Counted from the stretch's first letter, positions 35,573 through 47,819 are shown. The stretch: DNA of 64,000 nucleotides from Lytechinus variegatus (GCF_018143015.1 NC_054740.1:69093356-69157355), one strand, 5' to 3'. Numbers and translations: made by a program. Notes: generated by a model not told the origin, from the letters alone.

Positions 35573-36990
35573 ACATAGGCGGATCCAGGGGGGCCGAGGG
35601 GCCCGGGCCCCCCTATTGGCGGAGCAAAAAAAGAAAAAAAAAGAAAGGAAAAAAGAAAAGGAAGGGAAAAGAGGAAAAAAGAAGAAAGGCAAACATAAGA
35701 GGAGGAACATGATTAAATGAAATAACATTAGGGGAAGACTCTGAAAATAATTTTTTTTTAAATCTATTTGTTAGGATAAAAAATTTTCGCTCGCGCTTCG
35801 CGCCTTATTGTCTTTTAGGGTATTTGCATATCTTGCTCAATATGGAGCTTGAAAAATCAAACTTTGAAGTCATTATACAAAACATATTTCAGCTGGGAAA
35901 TTGAACTTTCATTATTTTGTTTCATTTACAAATTGATTTTTAAAAAGTGCTCTGTAAAAATGTCTGTGATATCATCTGAACATTATCATTTTCTGCTTGC
36001 GCTGCGCGCTCGCAAAATTTGAATTTTCAGGTACGTATTATTTTCCTGTATTCCATAAAGTTCTCAAAAAGTTCCCTATTCAGGTCAGATTGTTAAAACG
36101 TATCAGCTAGCGCCGCACGCTATAGCATTTGGATTAGTCGGTTATGTATATCCCAATATTAATTCTAAATCAAACTAATTTGATGACAGTTTATCAAAAA
36201 CTTCGACTCGCGATTTCTGCTCGCATTGATAGATATATAATGCCTCTTATGCATAATTACAAAGTGCTTTAAATGTCCAGTTTTCAGGCCATAAAATTAA
36301 CACATTTCGCGCTCCCATGCGAGAGAAATAGGAAGATGGTCATCAATTTCATATGATGACATAATGCCCTCATAGCATGTTCCGGTCCTATGTAAAAACT
36401 CAAAGTAATAAAAATAAAATACATCAGCTCTTTTTTAACTGTGATCCATCACAATTCACAATTTTCCCACAAAGTGTTTGCATTACAGAGCTTAAATTCA
36501 CCCTTTGTTATATCATATATTTTTAGCTCGCGCTTTGCGCTCTCTTTATTGATTTTCATGATAAGAAAGTTACTTAGAATACCCAAATTCTAGGTCGAAA
36601 TCTAAAACACACGTTAATTCAGATACGCAGATTGTTCTCTATTTAAATCATTATCCAGTTTCAGATCACAATATCAAAAAGTGTCTGCTCGCGGATAAAT
36701 AACTTATCCTTTTCATGATAAAACATGAATAGTGCGTCCAGAATCTTTCCCCATAATTTTGTTTACCCATCACATTTCTCCTATTTTCTCCTCCCTTTTA
36801 TTTTCCATTAATTTTTCTTTCGTTCACTTTTTTTCTGTCGCCTTTCCCCTTCTAAGTTCTATTTTTTTTTCTCGTCTCACCGCTTTTCCTCATCCCCAGC
36901 CCTCGATCGACGCCCGTGCAGATTCGCAAACAATATCAAGAGTATATGTCTACTTGCAAGGGCGGAAATCTCTCCCCAAAGGTAGGGGGA
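35573..36990. mobile_element. Nonautonomous element with recurrent GCTCGCGCTTCGCGC-type motif
   Basis: It begins GGCGGATCCAGGGGGGCC, a common transposon end. CG-rich motifs recur near 35787, 35993, 36103, 36205, 36305, 36520 and 36680, roughly every 100-210 bp, in AT-rich DNA. The matching end was not found, so 36990 is approximate. No transposase is seen. Confidence 0.5.
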
Positions 36991-37165
36991 CCAGGGGCTG
37001 GAAAATTTGACAAGCAAAAAACAAACAAAAAAAGAAGGTTTATCACCCTCTAAAGAAGGTCATCTTGACCAAAAGAAATTTGACAAGCAAACAAGCAAAA
37101 AAAAGGGGGCATGCCAAAAGTAAGATCGTCTCTTCCAAAATACATTTCGAATTTGAACGACATGA

Positions 37166-37211
37166 CCAAAAATAGTAGGGGACATTTCATAATGTGCCCC
37201 TACTATTTTGG
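37166..37211. repeat. Short hairpin, 20-bp arms
   Basis: CCAAAAATAGTAGGGGACAT and ATGTGCCCCTACTATTTTGG pair with one offset. Confidence 0.6.
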
Positions 37212-37291
37212 GTGAGGGGACATGTCCCCCAGCCCTGGGGTTTGCGCCCATGTGGGTGGGGGTGTTGCGCCTCCCTATCGGGATCATATCA

Positions 37292-37336
37292 CAGCGAGTA
37301 TACACTCTTCCATATTGGAAGAGTGTTTACTCGCTG
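37292..37336. repeat. Near-perfect palindrome, 21-bp arms
   Basis: CAGCGAGTATACACTCTTCC... pairs with ...GGAAGAGTGTTTACTCGCTG around a 3-nt loop, one mismatch. Confidence 0.75.
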
Positions 37337-37929
37337 AGATTTCGATCTCACACATAATTTTATAAAAAAAAATAGAACAGCTACGCCTTGAACACAGGCC
37401 AAAATGCCTAACGATTTCTCCGCGGCATTAACAACTCTCGTAAAGGGCGCTCCATTTATAAATAACGTTGCATGAACAGCTCTCTATGGTAGGCAGGACA
37501 ACAAGAATTTCAAAATGTGTTTGTTGTCCCCAAGAATGTTATTAAAAAATTTCTTAATATCTAATTTGTCATGTGAAACCACTTAAAACTTACGTAAAAT
37601 TCATTTAAGCTGTAAAAATTAGCAATTTCATAGCACCAACATGGGTCGAAAAAGTCATAGACATCGCGGGTCCCTTGTTATGCACTGTCCTTACTATCGA
37701 TAGTTTAAACGATCACGATGTGCTCGCTAAATGCGAGCGCCCGTCGGCGTCTGCTAGCCGTCCTCTGCTGTGACTCTCAAATAGCCCCGCATGTGCGATT
37801 TTTAGTCAGATCGTCCCATATGCTGTTTTTCATGTTAGTACATAGATGCGTGCGCGTTTTTTGCGGACGCAGATCATGTACCCATCTCCGTCGTCTGCTA
37901 CGGCTCTCCATATCAGTTCCAACTTGTGA

Positions 37930-38520
37930 TATGTGTTTTCATGGTGTATTTTCATTTGGTCTACATGCAGTTTGCCCACTTGTCATTTGGTCTAATGCCA
38001 AATGGGCTAAACCCATTTGGTCTACTAAATTGCCATTTGGTCTACACTTGGTCTAATTCCCATTTAGCGAAATGTCCAGTTGGTCTAATTTCAGCATAAC
38101 CTACATAATTATATATTTTTTTACTTTGTCAAATACTGGTACATAAAATTGGCTTTATATCATGCAGTTCCACATTGTATTTTGGTTCACATGCAATTTG
38201 CTCACTTCTCATTTAGTCTAATGCGGAATGGGCTAAACCCATTTGGTCTACACTTGGTCTAATTCTCATTTTGTGAAATGTTCAGTTGGTCTAATTTCAG
38301 CACAACCTAGGCTACTTAATTATTTTTTTTTAACTTATATACATATATTTTAGTCTTTATACCATATACCAAATGGGCTTGACCCATTTGGTTTTAAAAA
38401 AATTTCTAATTGCCATTTGGTCTACACTTTGTCTAATTTACATTTGGTCTACACTACACTTGATCTAATTTTGAGTCCAGTCCAGGGTCTAATTTCAACA
38501 TGACCTACATCATTATGATT
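37930..38520. repeat. CATTTGGTCTA repeat cluster
   Basis: CATTTGGTCTA and variants occur more than ten times, in about three larger copies of about 200 bp. The phrase AAATGGGCTAAACCCATTT (palindromic) recurs once per copy. The ORF over 37718-38056 runs into the repeat and is not supported. Confidence 0.75.
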
Positions 38521-39497
38521 TTATACTTTGTGAAATATATATTTTTTTCTTTAAATAATTTCATTTCACCGTATAGTTTTAGCATTGGTTTCCAAATAAA
38601 TAATACTTGAACAGTGGCATAATCATGATAATGGAGCCAAAAGTTTTGAAAGGTGTATCGGGTAAATTCATAAAGTTGTAAGCAGAAGCAAACAACAAAA
38701 AAATGTGGAAGCGGGGGGGGGGGGGGGGGGGGTGTTAATTAACTTCCTTTTATTTTCCAATGCCAGATCAATCTGTGTTTTTGCTTGCTAAATTTTTTAA
38801 AAATGATATGTTCTGTTCTCTCTACAATCTTTACTAATGATCCTTTTTTTACTTATCATTTTTTTTTCAGACACATTCGCACCCGAACCGACTCTACAAG
38901 GGAAGAGAAGGAATTATTGAACCCCTTGAGAATATACAGGTCAAGGGCTGTAATAGTATACAGGGGCACTTCCTGGGAGTTTAATTTTATCTTAATTATG
39001 TGTTTTCAGGATTTTTTTTTAGGATATCTAACATTGCAGTGAAAATTATTGCCCCTGCTGATAGTTTTTCAGCTGTGCATGCCCCTCCTTAATTTCAGTG
39101 AATAAGGTGTGGCACTGCCCTCTATGATTCATTATGAATTTTAATGGGCTCAAAAATGCAGTAATTTATAAATGATAGCATGATCTTATTTTGATAAAGC
39201 ATTTTACTTAACGGGGGGGGGGGTGAATTTGACTACTAAACCACCCCCCCCCATGTCAAGGATTAAATTTTTGGAAAAAAAGCATATATAAAATAGATAT
39301 AGTTATTGCATATCAGAATGTTATTTTTTCTTGATGTTTTCTCAATAACTCTAAGCTGTTATTGATGAATTCTTTCTTGAAACAAAAATAAGCAATTTAT
39401 CCAAACATGTCAGTTTCATTTTGTAGACATATGCATTGAATTTACCAATTCAGAATATAAGGTATGCAATCTTTCATAAATGTTGATTTTTATCATA
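38521..39497. other. Noncoding stretch including a G20 tract
   Basis: The G run is at 38713-38732. A possible small exon (about 38871-38939, after TTTTTTTTCAG) was judged too weak to list separately. Another G-run is near 39213. Confidence 0.5.
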
Positions 39498-39681
39498 GGT
39501 GGATCTGGGGGAGGGCACATCTAGCTCAACCCCCCCCCCCCTTTGAGAGCTACAGTCAAGATGTAATGAAAATATGCAATTTTCATCAAAGAATGCCCCC
39601 CCCCCGTAAGGCCCTTTTTTTGCTTGACAAATTTTCATCCTGAAAATGTGCCCCCCCCCCAGGATAAATCCTGGATCCACC
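39498..39681. mobile_element. Short MITE with GGTGGATCTGGG ends
   Basis: GGTGGATCTGGG (39498) and CCTGGATCCACC (ending 39681) form the inverted ends. The interior has several poly-C tracts. Confidence 0.55.
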
Positions 39682-40441
39682 ACCCCTGGTTTTGATTAAG
39701 TTTTCATGTATTTTCATTTTGAAAAAAAAAATCCTAGAGATTTATAAACAGCATGATTTACACTGAGCATTTCATACACTTTGTGCAGAAGAAATATTAT
39801 CTTGAGAAATTTGGTTATTAAATTATGGAAGATATCTTTTGGATATGAAATTACTTTATTGCAGTTATTTCTTACATTGTATTGTCATTTTACTTGATAG
39901 AAATTCATTATTTTTTATAACCATGACAGTGTTATAAATTCATATTTACTAAATTGTAATACCGTAATCATTTTGATGTTCCTTCATCTTCATGAAAGTA
40001 TGAATTCTAGTCATCTGCTTTAGTCTGCCCAATGCAATGGTTACAAAGGGCCTAAGCATCCCTTGTCATTTTTCAATAATTAGTTAAGTCAGTAGTCAAG
40101 TAAGGGGTCAGACAGTTTGGCTGTATTATATTTGTTTAATTGTCTTACTAGTGTCAATTTACTAAACTTTTTCTGCTTGTGATTGAACCACCAAGTTGCC
40201 AGACATTTGTTGGGCAGACATTAATATTGACTAGAGGACTTACTTTCCAAACCAACCTAAAGATAATATGATACTTCATGTATTACAGGGGTATATTGCC
40301 TCCATTCCATTGTTGGGATGTATATGGGCTGGGTAATATCATCTAACTTGTCCTGGAATAATCATTCTCTATAACAAGTTCACAGACAAACGGAGATTCC
40401 ACTTCAGCAACACTCAATTGAACATCAACATTCCTGGCATT

Positions 40442-40670
40442 GGTGGCGGAAGCCAAAAATTTTGGGGGGAACCGCCAAAATCTTTTGACCCCCCCAAAAA
40501 AAGATAGTGACCAAATGATATCTTGGGGGGGACACAGGAAACAAAATTGAAAATTGAGATGCCAAAAAAAATTAAAAAATAAGGTTATCAACAAAAAATT
40601 GAGGGGGGGAATCGTCCCCTCCCCACCTCAAATTTAGGGGGATACGTCCCCCCCCCCCACTTCCGCCGCC
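40442..40670. mobile_element. Short MITE with GGTGGCGGAAG ends
   Basis: GGTGGCGGAAGCC at 40442 and ACTTCCGCCGCC ending at 40670 are inverted; poly-C tracts are internal. Confidence 0.6.
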
Positions 40671-41999
40671 TATGATTCCTGGTGCTTGGAGATCTGCGAA
40701 AGGCATGCTATAACATCCACTTAAGTTCCATTTCCTTTCATGTTTTTTTCCTCTTCTTAGTGAGCATCTCCAAGTGTTCATATTTTTTCAGTGTCCTTTT
40801 TTAGATTTATCAAACTCAGTTTTATTACCTGATAAAATTCTATCCCAAGAATTGAACACTTTGATCAAATTTGGTTACTATAACTGAAAATATATAAAAG
40901 GCAAAATAATCATGAGAAAAATAATAAAGAAAAACAGTTACTCAAATCAAATTCACTCAAAACCATACACTAATGTACTCTCCTCAAAAATCAGTTCTCA
41001 CTTTTAGGTATTGATCATTCATTCAGTCAATAAAATAATAAAAACAGAGACAGGAGGTCCTCCTCAAAATAAACACAAACACAGTGTCTCACATACACAT
41101 ACACACTACACATTAAGAGTAAAATCAGTTTGTATCTTTCGTGGGATTTGTTTTTATGTAAATCTGGATTCTTCTTGTTAGTAGGGCCTTAGGTCACTCT
41201 GACTTGAACTTAAAACTTCCAATCTCAAGAAGGCAAGATATATCTCAGTAGATAGTCATTATCAAGATGTTTAGGAGTTCAATCTGGTGGTGAGGTTATT
41301 CATGATGGCATCTGATATTCTGGCAGAAAGAATGAGAAATAAAAAAAGTGCATAAATACAATAATTTATTTTTTCAATGCAAATTAAATTAACGAGTCAT
41401 TCAAGATAGTGTGTATTGTTTAGAGGGGGGGGGGGGGTGATGGCATGACAAGTTTTTAGTCCAAATTATTTTTATCTTCATTTTTTCCACTTTGTATTAC
41501 CATTTATTCAAAAAATGCAATAAACATATTAATAAATAAATTTTAATCTAGTTGGCAAAAGAAAAACCAGTGGCGCGGCAGTGCAAAGAAAAGGCCAGTA
41601 AAAGGCAGTAAAGCACTGTCTGAGTGACTGACACCACGGCACTGACAGTGAGGTGAATGTTCATTTTCCAGTGCATGCACATTATTGTCCCATCATATTC
41701 ACTCGTTTTCAGAAAATATTGAGTTATTCCTCATATGACCATGATTATCTCATTCATGTCATTACTCTGGTGTTTATTCATGATTTTAAATTCAGGAAAT
41801 CATTTAGCAAACAAAGAAAACAAAGCATTTCTTGACTGTGATTCCGTGTGATTCAAGTTCAATTTCATTTCTGTGTTTCACACGTACGCACGTACGTGAC
41901 GTAATCTTGATCTCTAATCTGCTAATTGTTATGTTAATTAATCATCCCGTGCGCGCGATTAAAATGGCTCGAAATTCGACCAAATTCAAGGGCAGCTCA
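40671..41999. other. Noncoding stretch
   Basis: Contains a G-run near 41425 and ACGTACGCACGTACGT near 41883. No gene is supported. Confidence 0.45.
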
Positions 42000-42479
42000 G
42001 CTTGTAAACCTCACTGAGAAGGGCTTCCACAGCCCTTGCGATTCCCCGCGCTGCAATTTAACTGCAAGAAACAGAAAGGAAATCAATTCAAGTTTCACAA
42101 TCAACGGAAAATCCAGAACCCTTCGAGACCCATTTTGCAAGAAATACAACTAATTAAGGTAAGAATTGAGAGCAACTCAAGACATTTTTGACTTACCGAC
42201 ACTTTCATGGTTATTTTTGGAAGATTTCATGGAATTCGGGGCACGAAAATGACTTCGGTAGCTCGCGAAAGTCCTATGCATTACGATGACATATTTTTCA
42301 TCGCACGGGAGGACAATCACAAAGAGAAAATATCATATTCATCCGCGCTGACAGGGGCTTAATTTTGACGATATCGCATCGCTATGCGATTTCACTCATT
42401 GACAAGCGGACGAAACTTACGTACAAATTTTGAGCACTTCCGCGACAGCGCCATCTAGTGACTACGGCCGTGCCTATCT
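42000..42479 (+). promoter_or_regulatory. Putative promoter/5' region upstream of a candidate gene
   Basis: CpG-richer than its surroundings. A possible noncoding first exon ends at about 42160, TTAAG/GTAAGAATT. No TATA box was convincing. Confidence 0.35.
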
Positions 42480-42552
42480 ATGGCGACGAAATTTACCGCG
42501 GAATTGCAGCCAGCAGCGTGGGAAATTGGCAGAAAATTCAAGAAGAGAACCG
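42480..42552 (+). CDS. Candidate first coding exon, unknown gene
   Basis: ATG at 42480 opens 24 codons (MATKFTAELQPAAWEIGRKF...) and ends ACC-G before GTGAGTAC, a strong donor, in phase 1. The next exon at 47699 would continue in the same phase. At the junction, K-rich residues followed by VWTTDTLDD faintly resemble the KKVxWTxDTVDN patch of PPP1R11-type phosphatase inhibitors. That is weak and covers about ten residues. The Kozak context is poor (T at -3, G at +4). Confidence 0.4.
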
Positions 42553-42851
42553 GTGAGTACCGATTTAACAGTATTCATGTATTAATTAATATTTATTTAA
42601 TCATAAGAATAATTTTTTTTTACGGAAAGAAAGCTTAGTTCTAAGCTAGGGCGGCCCAAATGCGCGTGAGTGGAGTCCCAGTTTCTTAACACGGGTAAGT
42701 ATTGCGGTGTCGCCTAGAGTGCTTTTCCCGTCTTTCCCCACGTACCCCTTACTTTCTTTATATCGTTTCTTTGATTTGTCTTTTCTTTCTTTCTTCCTTC
42801 CTTCCTTTCCCCTTTTCTTCTTCTGGAAACAGTACAGGCCACCGTCTGCCC

Positions 42852-44110
42852 TTATAAAAATCGCCAATGGTATTTGAATGGTGCCGAATGGTAGTTGAAT
42901 GGTGATCTGAATGGTAAATGGTACGCGAATGGTATTTAAGTGGTGTTTCAATGGTAAGTTCTTAATGGTAATTGGTAGTTTATTTAATGGTAAATGGTAT
43001 ACCATATACCGAATGGTGTTTCAGTGGTATGTGACTAATGATATGATTGGTATGATGAATGGTATACCATTAACCCAATGGTGTCTCAGTGGTATTCAAT
43101 GGTGTCTCAGTGGTATGTGCTTGTAATGGTATGATTGGTATGATGAATAGTATACCATACATCCAATGGTGTCTCAGTGGTATACAATGGTGTCTCAGTG
43201 GTATTCAATGGTGTCTCAGTAGTATGTGCCTGTAATAGTATGATTGGTATGATCAATGGTATACCATACACCAATGGTGTCTCAGTGGTATACAATGGTG
43301 TCTCACTGGTATTCAATAGTGTCTCAGTAGTATATGCCTCTAATGGTATGACTGGTATAATGAATGGTATACCATGCACCAATGGTGTCTCAGTGGTATA
43401 CAATGGTGTCTCAGTGGTATTCAATGGTGTCTCAGTAGTATGTGTCTCTAATGGTATGACTGCATGGTATACCATACCCAATGGTGTCTCTGTGGTATAC
43501 AATGGTGTCTCAGTGGTATTCAATGGTGTCTCAGTGGTATGTGCTTGTAATGGTATGATTGGTATGATGAATAGTATACCATACATCCAATGGTGTCTCA
43601 GTGGTATACAATGGTATCTCAGTGGTATTCAATAGTGTCTCAGTATGCCTCTAATGGTATGACTGGTATAATGAATTGTATACCATGCACCAATGGTGTC
43701 TTAGTGGTATACAATGGTGTCTCAGTGGTATTCAATGGTGTCTTAGTAGTATGTGTCTCTATGATGGTATGACTGGTATGATGAATTGTATACCTTATAC
43801 CCAATGGTGTCTCAGTGGTGTCAAATGGTGTCTGAGTAGTATGTGCCTCTAATGGTATGACTGCATGGTATATCATTATATACCCAATGGTGTCTCAGTG
43901 GTATACAATGGTGTCTCAGTGGTATTCAATGGTGTCTCAGTAGTGTGTGCCTCTATAATGGTATGATTGGTATCAATATGGTGTCTTAGTAGTATGTGCC
44001 TAGTGGTATATATAATCATGTTGGATAATTGTAAAGCTATAGTGGCTTAGTGGTGTTTGCCTATTGAATGCCATTTGTGTTAATGGTGAATGATATGCCC
44101 AAGTGCATTA
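42852..44110. repeat. ATGGT-rich minisatellite with a higher-order unit of about 105 bp
   Basis: CAATGGTGTCTCAGTGGTAT repeats, and CTCAGTxGTATGTGCxTxTA marks a unit boundary near 43107, 43215, 43323, 43430, 43531, 43638, 43742, 43830 and 43937. The word GGTATACCAT is self-complementary. The left end follows CCCTTATAAAAATCGCCAAT. Stop-free frames on both strands are artefacts of the repeat. Confidence 0.9.
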
Positions 44111-45179
44111 CCCATTAACATAATTCCGAAGATTTAAAGAAAATATATCAAAGATTAAAAGGTATTTAGAGTTAATTAAATATCTGACCTGTGACTTTTA
44201 TGCGAGCAGCTTCCCCAAATCAAGTGTAATCGCTCATGATTGTAAACATGGTCTCTTGCATTCTTTTAAATTGTCTTTGTCCTTATTAAGTAAAAGGTCT
44301 ATATGTGTTTAAATATTATTGATCCAGTGGTTATGATACAATATTATAAATTTGTTATATTTTACAATTGTACATATTACCTTCTAAATTTCAATCTGAT
44401 GCAATGGGTGCAAAAATAAAATCAATCGGTCAATGAAACCTTTTTTGATAAAAAGGGTTTTAATTTTTAATTAATAAGTTTTATTCTATTTTTATAATCA
44501 TTTTGCTTGTTTATGGCCGCTTTTTGTAAAAAGAACTATATACTGAGTGTTCCAAGAAGATATTTGCAATCAATCCCAAAATTCGATCAGATGCAAATTT
44601 ACAGGTGATGATACATTAAGTTTATCTAGAACATATCAATTTGGATTTTTTTATGGATCAGTTGCAAGTTTGCAATGAAAAGTATGACTCTCATGATTTT
44701 GGAGTCTGAAATTGATTTGCGTTCGATTGCTTCGATTGCAAGTTTCTTGCAATGCCCCATATTTTGCTCAAAATGAATTCACTGTTGGTTGTCTTGGTCC
44801 CCCAACCTCTATCAAATTCCCATCCGCAAACCCTGATTTGGTCTGTCTGCAACGTCAAAAGCCCCATCTGAACCCATTTGTACGCTATTATAGCTGCTTC
44901 CAATCATGAATTATTTCACCCTTTTTTTACAAATGATATTTTCAAAATTCTAATTCTATTTTTAGACCCTAAATATTCTTTCCCACTTGTGGACGGCGTT
45001 TATAAAGAGGAGAGCTATTCTATAGACCGGCATTACTTGATTGAAATGATTTATCCACATGGTCTTGCTCCCTCACCCCTATCAAAATTCCCTGCCGCCA
45101 TACAGGGTATAGTACAATCTAACAGAAAAGAAATCTACTGAATGAAATCTCAATTTCAATCATTACAAAAGCAAATTAA
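44111..45179. other. Noncoding stretch
   Basis: No exon, RNA gene or paired repeat is supported. Confidence 0.45.
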
Positions 45180-45340
45180 AAGGGAAGAGGAGTGAGTAAA
45201 AAAAAAATATATAAAGGGGAAAAAACAAGAAAAGAAAAAAGGCAAAGAAGAAAAGAAAGATTAACAGAAAAAAAAGACAACGAAAATAAAAAAGAAAAGA
45301 GAGAGAACAGGAAAAAAAAGTGAAGGGATCGAAAACTTTT
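45180..45340. repeat. Purine-rich (A/G) tract
   Basis: About 160 bp almost all A and G on the plus strand, with AAGAAAAGAAA words. Confidence 0.8.
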
Positions 45341-45589
45341 TTCATAGATTCCAAGATCCAAGGAAAACAGTGGCACTCACGCCATCATGGTTTCCAACCC
45401 AGAAGCAATCGAGAGGAAAAAGAAGACACCCCTGATTTGGTTTTAATCCACCCCCCCCCCCCCCCCCATATGCGTTGGCAAGCAGGGCTGGGCCGCTTGG
45501 CTGCTTGCTAGCTAGCTCTATTGCACGCGCGCGCACGTGCGTCCAACCGCCAATTACAATATTTGAAAAAGAAAACTCCATCTACCAGG

Positions 45590-45695
45590 ACCGCCGTTTT
45601 GCTGTTGATAAGTCCGTCGATAATTCATCAAAAACGAAAGGAACATGGGTCAGATTCGGACAGCGACTTCAAAGTCATTTGTAGAAGTCTAAACA
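45590..45695 (+). CDS. Candidate exon before a splice donor, unknown
   Basis: A frame ending KRKEHGSDSDSDFKVICRSLN meets donor AAACA/GTAAGTTC in phase 1. Upstream is a CpG-rich, GCACGCGCGCGCACGTGCG stretch that may be a promoter. The start codon is not certain. It could join the exon beginning at 45752. Confidence 0.25.
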
Positions 45696-45751
45696 GTAAG
45701 TTCTATAACAATTTTCTTTGATTTATTTCTCAAATTGTCTCAAAATATTAG

Positions 45752-45979
45752 ATGTCGGTGTACTACCACGACCACTGCACTGCCACCGCCATTGCCCCGT
45801 TGGCGCTGGCCGCTGCTCTACGCGGCCGGGACGTGGCTATGACGATAGGGAGTGCTTATGCTTTGTGTTGGCTGAGTTTAGCTCGGGGAGCATTGAATAG
45901 ATTAGTAATTCGCTCATATTGCCTGATGTTTATTGTCAATGTTTTACAAAAACCGTCTCTGAATACGTTGAATTCATGA
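45752..45979 (+). CDS. Candidate small ORF or exon, unknown
   Basis: Directly after the acceptor-like CAAAATATTAG an ATG opens 75 codons (MSVYYHDHCTATAIAPLALA...) with three hydrophobic patches, possibly membrane-associated. The first half is GC-rich. If the exon instead continues from 45695 in phase 1, the same DNA reads DVGVLPRPLHCHRHCP and stops at 45900. I cannot choose between them. Confidence 0.25.
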   Translation: MSVYYHDHCTATAIAPLALAAALRGRDVAMTIGSAYALCWLSLARGALNRLVIRSYCLMFIVNVLQKPSLNTLNS

Positions 45980-46536
45980 ATGAATGATTTGTTAAACTAA
46001 TGTCAAGACTGTCAAAACGTTAATTGTGAAACACGTAGGGCCTACTGCACAACGTTAATTCACTGAAATTAAAAACTTGCCGACAAATAATGTTTTGGAA
46101 TTAGGCCTATAAATTTGTTGTTGTTGATGGATGTTGGTAAATGAGATAAAATGGAGGTGAAACATGGAAGGGGTCCTAAAGTTTAAAAAATGATAAAGGC
46201 TACGCAGCCCCTATAAAGTTACACTCTACCACTCATGGCACGTAAGGTGAAATGTGCACTTTGTGTGTGGAACTGTGACTGGACAGAGTGACAAACGATT
46301 CCTATTCAATTTTTCTACAGAGGCTGCAATAATTATGCAGAGAAAAGTGGTGCTAATGCAGTTTTGCACCGGCCGATTAATACCAGCATACCTCATCACC
46401 AAAATTTGTTCCCAAATGTCATGACAGGTCTCTCAGTCACATTTCGATGTTAATACCACCGCTTTTCAAAATATCTGGAACGGCTGTATTTAGTCTTCGA
46501 TCTCGATGCGTTGATCTAATCCGTAGACATCACTTC
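45980..46536. other. Noncoding stretch
   Basis: No exon, RNA gene or paired repeat is supported. Confidence 0.45.
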
Positions 46537-46694
46537 GCGGATTGCTTGGATTCGCTGTAATGTTTATTGGGACTGAAGTTAGCGAACAAATCATGCTTAC
46601 ATGTGGCGAACAAACAGCCAACATGCCACATGCGAATCTTCTGGTCGCATAACTTCGGTCCATATCAACATGACGGCAAATCCAAGCAATCCGC
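46537..46694. repeat. Imperfect foldback, about 70-bp arms
   Basis: GCGGATTGCTTGGATTCGCT at 46537 and the complement of it ending at 46694 begin arms that stay alignable to the centre (CATGTGGC/GCCACATG). The mismatches are mostly transitions, so it is old or under drift. Confidence 0.7.
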
Positions 46695-46981
46695 AATATT
46701 TTAGTGGTGGGCATATTGTGTATTGACCTCAAAATGTGTGTAGACAATTTCTGGTGGGGGTTTTGCTCGAAGTTGGCTGGTGTGAAACTTGTGAAGCATT
46801 AATGCGGGAGGGTATTATTAGATCTTTTCATGGGGCTAGGCATATCAATTTTTAAAGTAAATTTTATCCTTTTTTAAGTTTGTCCTGTGATCACATTTTA
46901 TCTGTTTTTATTTATTTACTGATCAAAACTTGCCTAAAACAATGTCTGGAATTCATCCACTGACATATGATTGTCCATGAA

Positions 46982-47356
46982 CGGATCCATGATTTCTCAA
47001 AGGGGGTAGTGGGGCAGATTTTCCCAAGGAAACTTTAAATAACAAGCAAACCAAAAAAGAGATCCTCTTGTATGAGACAATATTTTCAATATAAATATTT
47101 GCTGTAACTTTCGAAGGGGGGGGGGAACACTTGTGTAAGAAAGCCACATTCTTATCTTGCTCTCAAGGTGGGGGCACAGGGGTCCATTGCAGAAAGAGTT
47201 GCGTTTAAACGCAGGTAAAAAATCAATCGCAAGTCCCAAATGCGCGCTGTTGATTGGTTGAAAATCAAGTTGCGCATGATATTTAGAGTTGCGATTTATT
47301 GCAACTCTAAATATACAACGGACCCCAGGTCAAATGTGCCCACTTGGATCCGCTTC
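46982..47356. mobile_element. Possible MITE with CGGATCCA ends, hosting a nested one
   Basis: CGGATCCATGATTTCTCAAA at 46982 and CACTTGGATCCG ending about 47352 are loosely inverted. A smaller element (47179-47326) lies inside. Confidence 0.4.
47179..47326. mobile_element. 148-bp nested MITE with GGGGTCC ends
   Basis: GGGGTCCATTG and CAACGGACCCC are inverted ends; internal AGAGTTGC palindromes pair with GCAACTCT. Confidence 0.6.
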
Positions 47357-47698
47357 TGGGATTGTCAATACCAGGGAAATGGAATTTATGTCATCGATTA
47401 CCCTCCTTTTGAAAATTGCTGCTCTGGAAATTTGATTTCAGATGACATAGCTATTACTAGTATAAATCATGCACAGTTATAATACAGCCTTGTCTGAACT
47501 AAGCTGAACAATATCACATTTCCTTATTGTTTTCCTGAATTCTGGGCTGGTAATCAGAGATCCATGAAAAATATCTCTAAAATTAATGTTCTAAGATCAT
47601 TCTTTTTCTATTACTATATTAGTATTCTATTTTTGTTTGTATCTGCACATACATGCAGATTTTACAACACTCAAATTGATTTTATTTCATTTTCAAAG

Positions 47699-47819
47699 TT
47701 TGGACGACGGATACACTGGATGATAAGGTTAATGGTCCAGCCTTATCTGGGAATGACACGACGGGTGTTGAACACAGAAAACGTGCCGTGTACAAGAAAA
47801 AAAAATGGAGTTATGAAAG
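47699..47819 (+). CDS. Candidate second coding exon, phase-compatible with 42480-42552
   Basis: Acceptor CATTTTCAAAG, donor GAAAG/GTATGTGTG. Taking the two bases TT with the first exon's single G, the frame is open to the donor: WTTDTLDDKVNGPALSGNDT, then EHRKRAVYKKKKWSYE. Length is 121 nt, phase 1 in and phase 2 out. It is rich in charged residues, with no low complexity. Family unrecognised; see the first exon for a weak resemblance to PPP1R11. Confidence 0.4.

Noticed and set aside
37718-38056. 112-codon Arg/Cys-rich open frame
   Set aside because: Part of it is the CATTTGGTCTA repeat; no start context, domain or splice support.
38871-38939. Possible small exon after TTTTTTTTCAG
   Set aside because: The donor (ACAG/GTCAAGG) is weak and the frame short; no partner exons were found.
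43107-43635. Long open frames (150-159 codons) on both strands
   Set aside because: They follow the ATGGT minisatellite, repeat the same short peptide, and occur on both strands; lack of stops is a property of the repeat.
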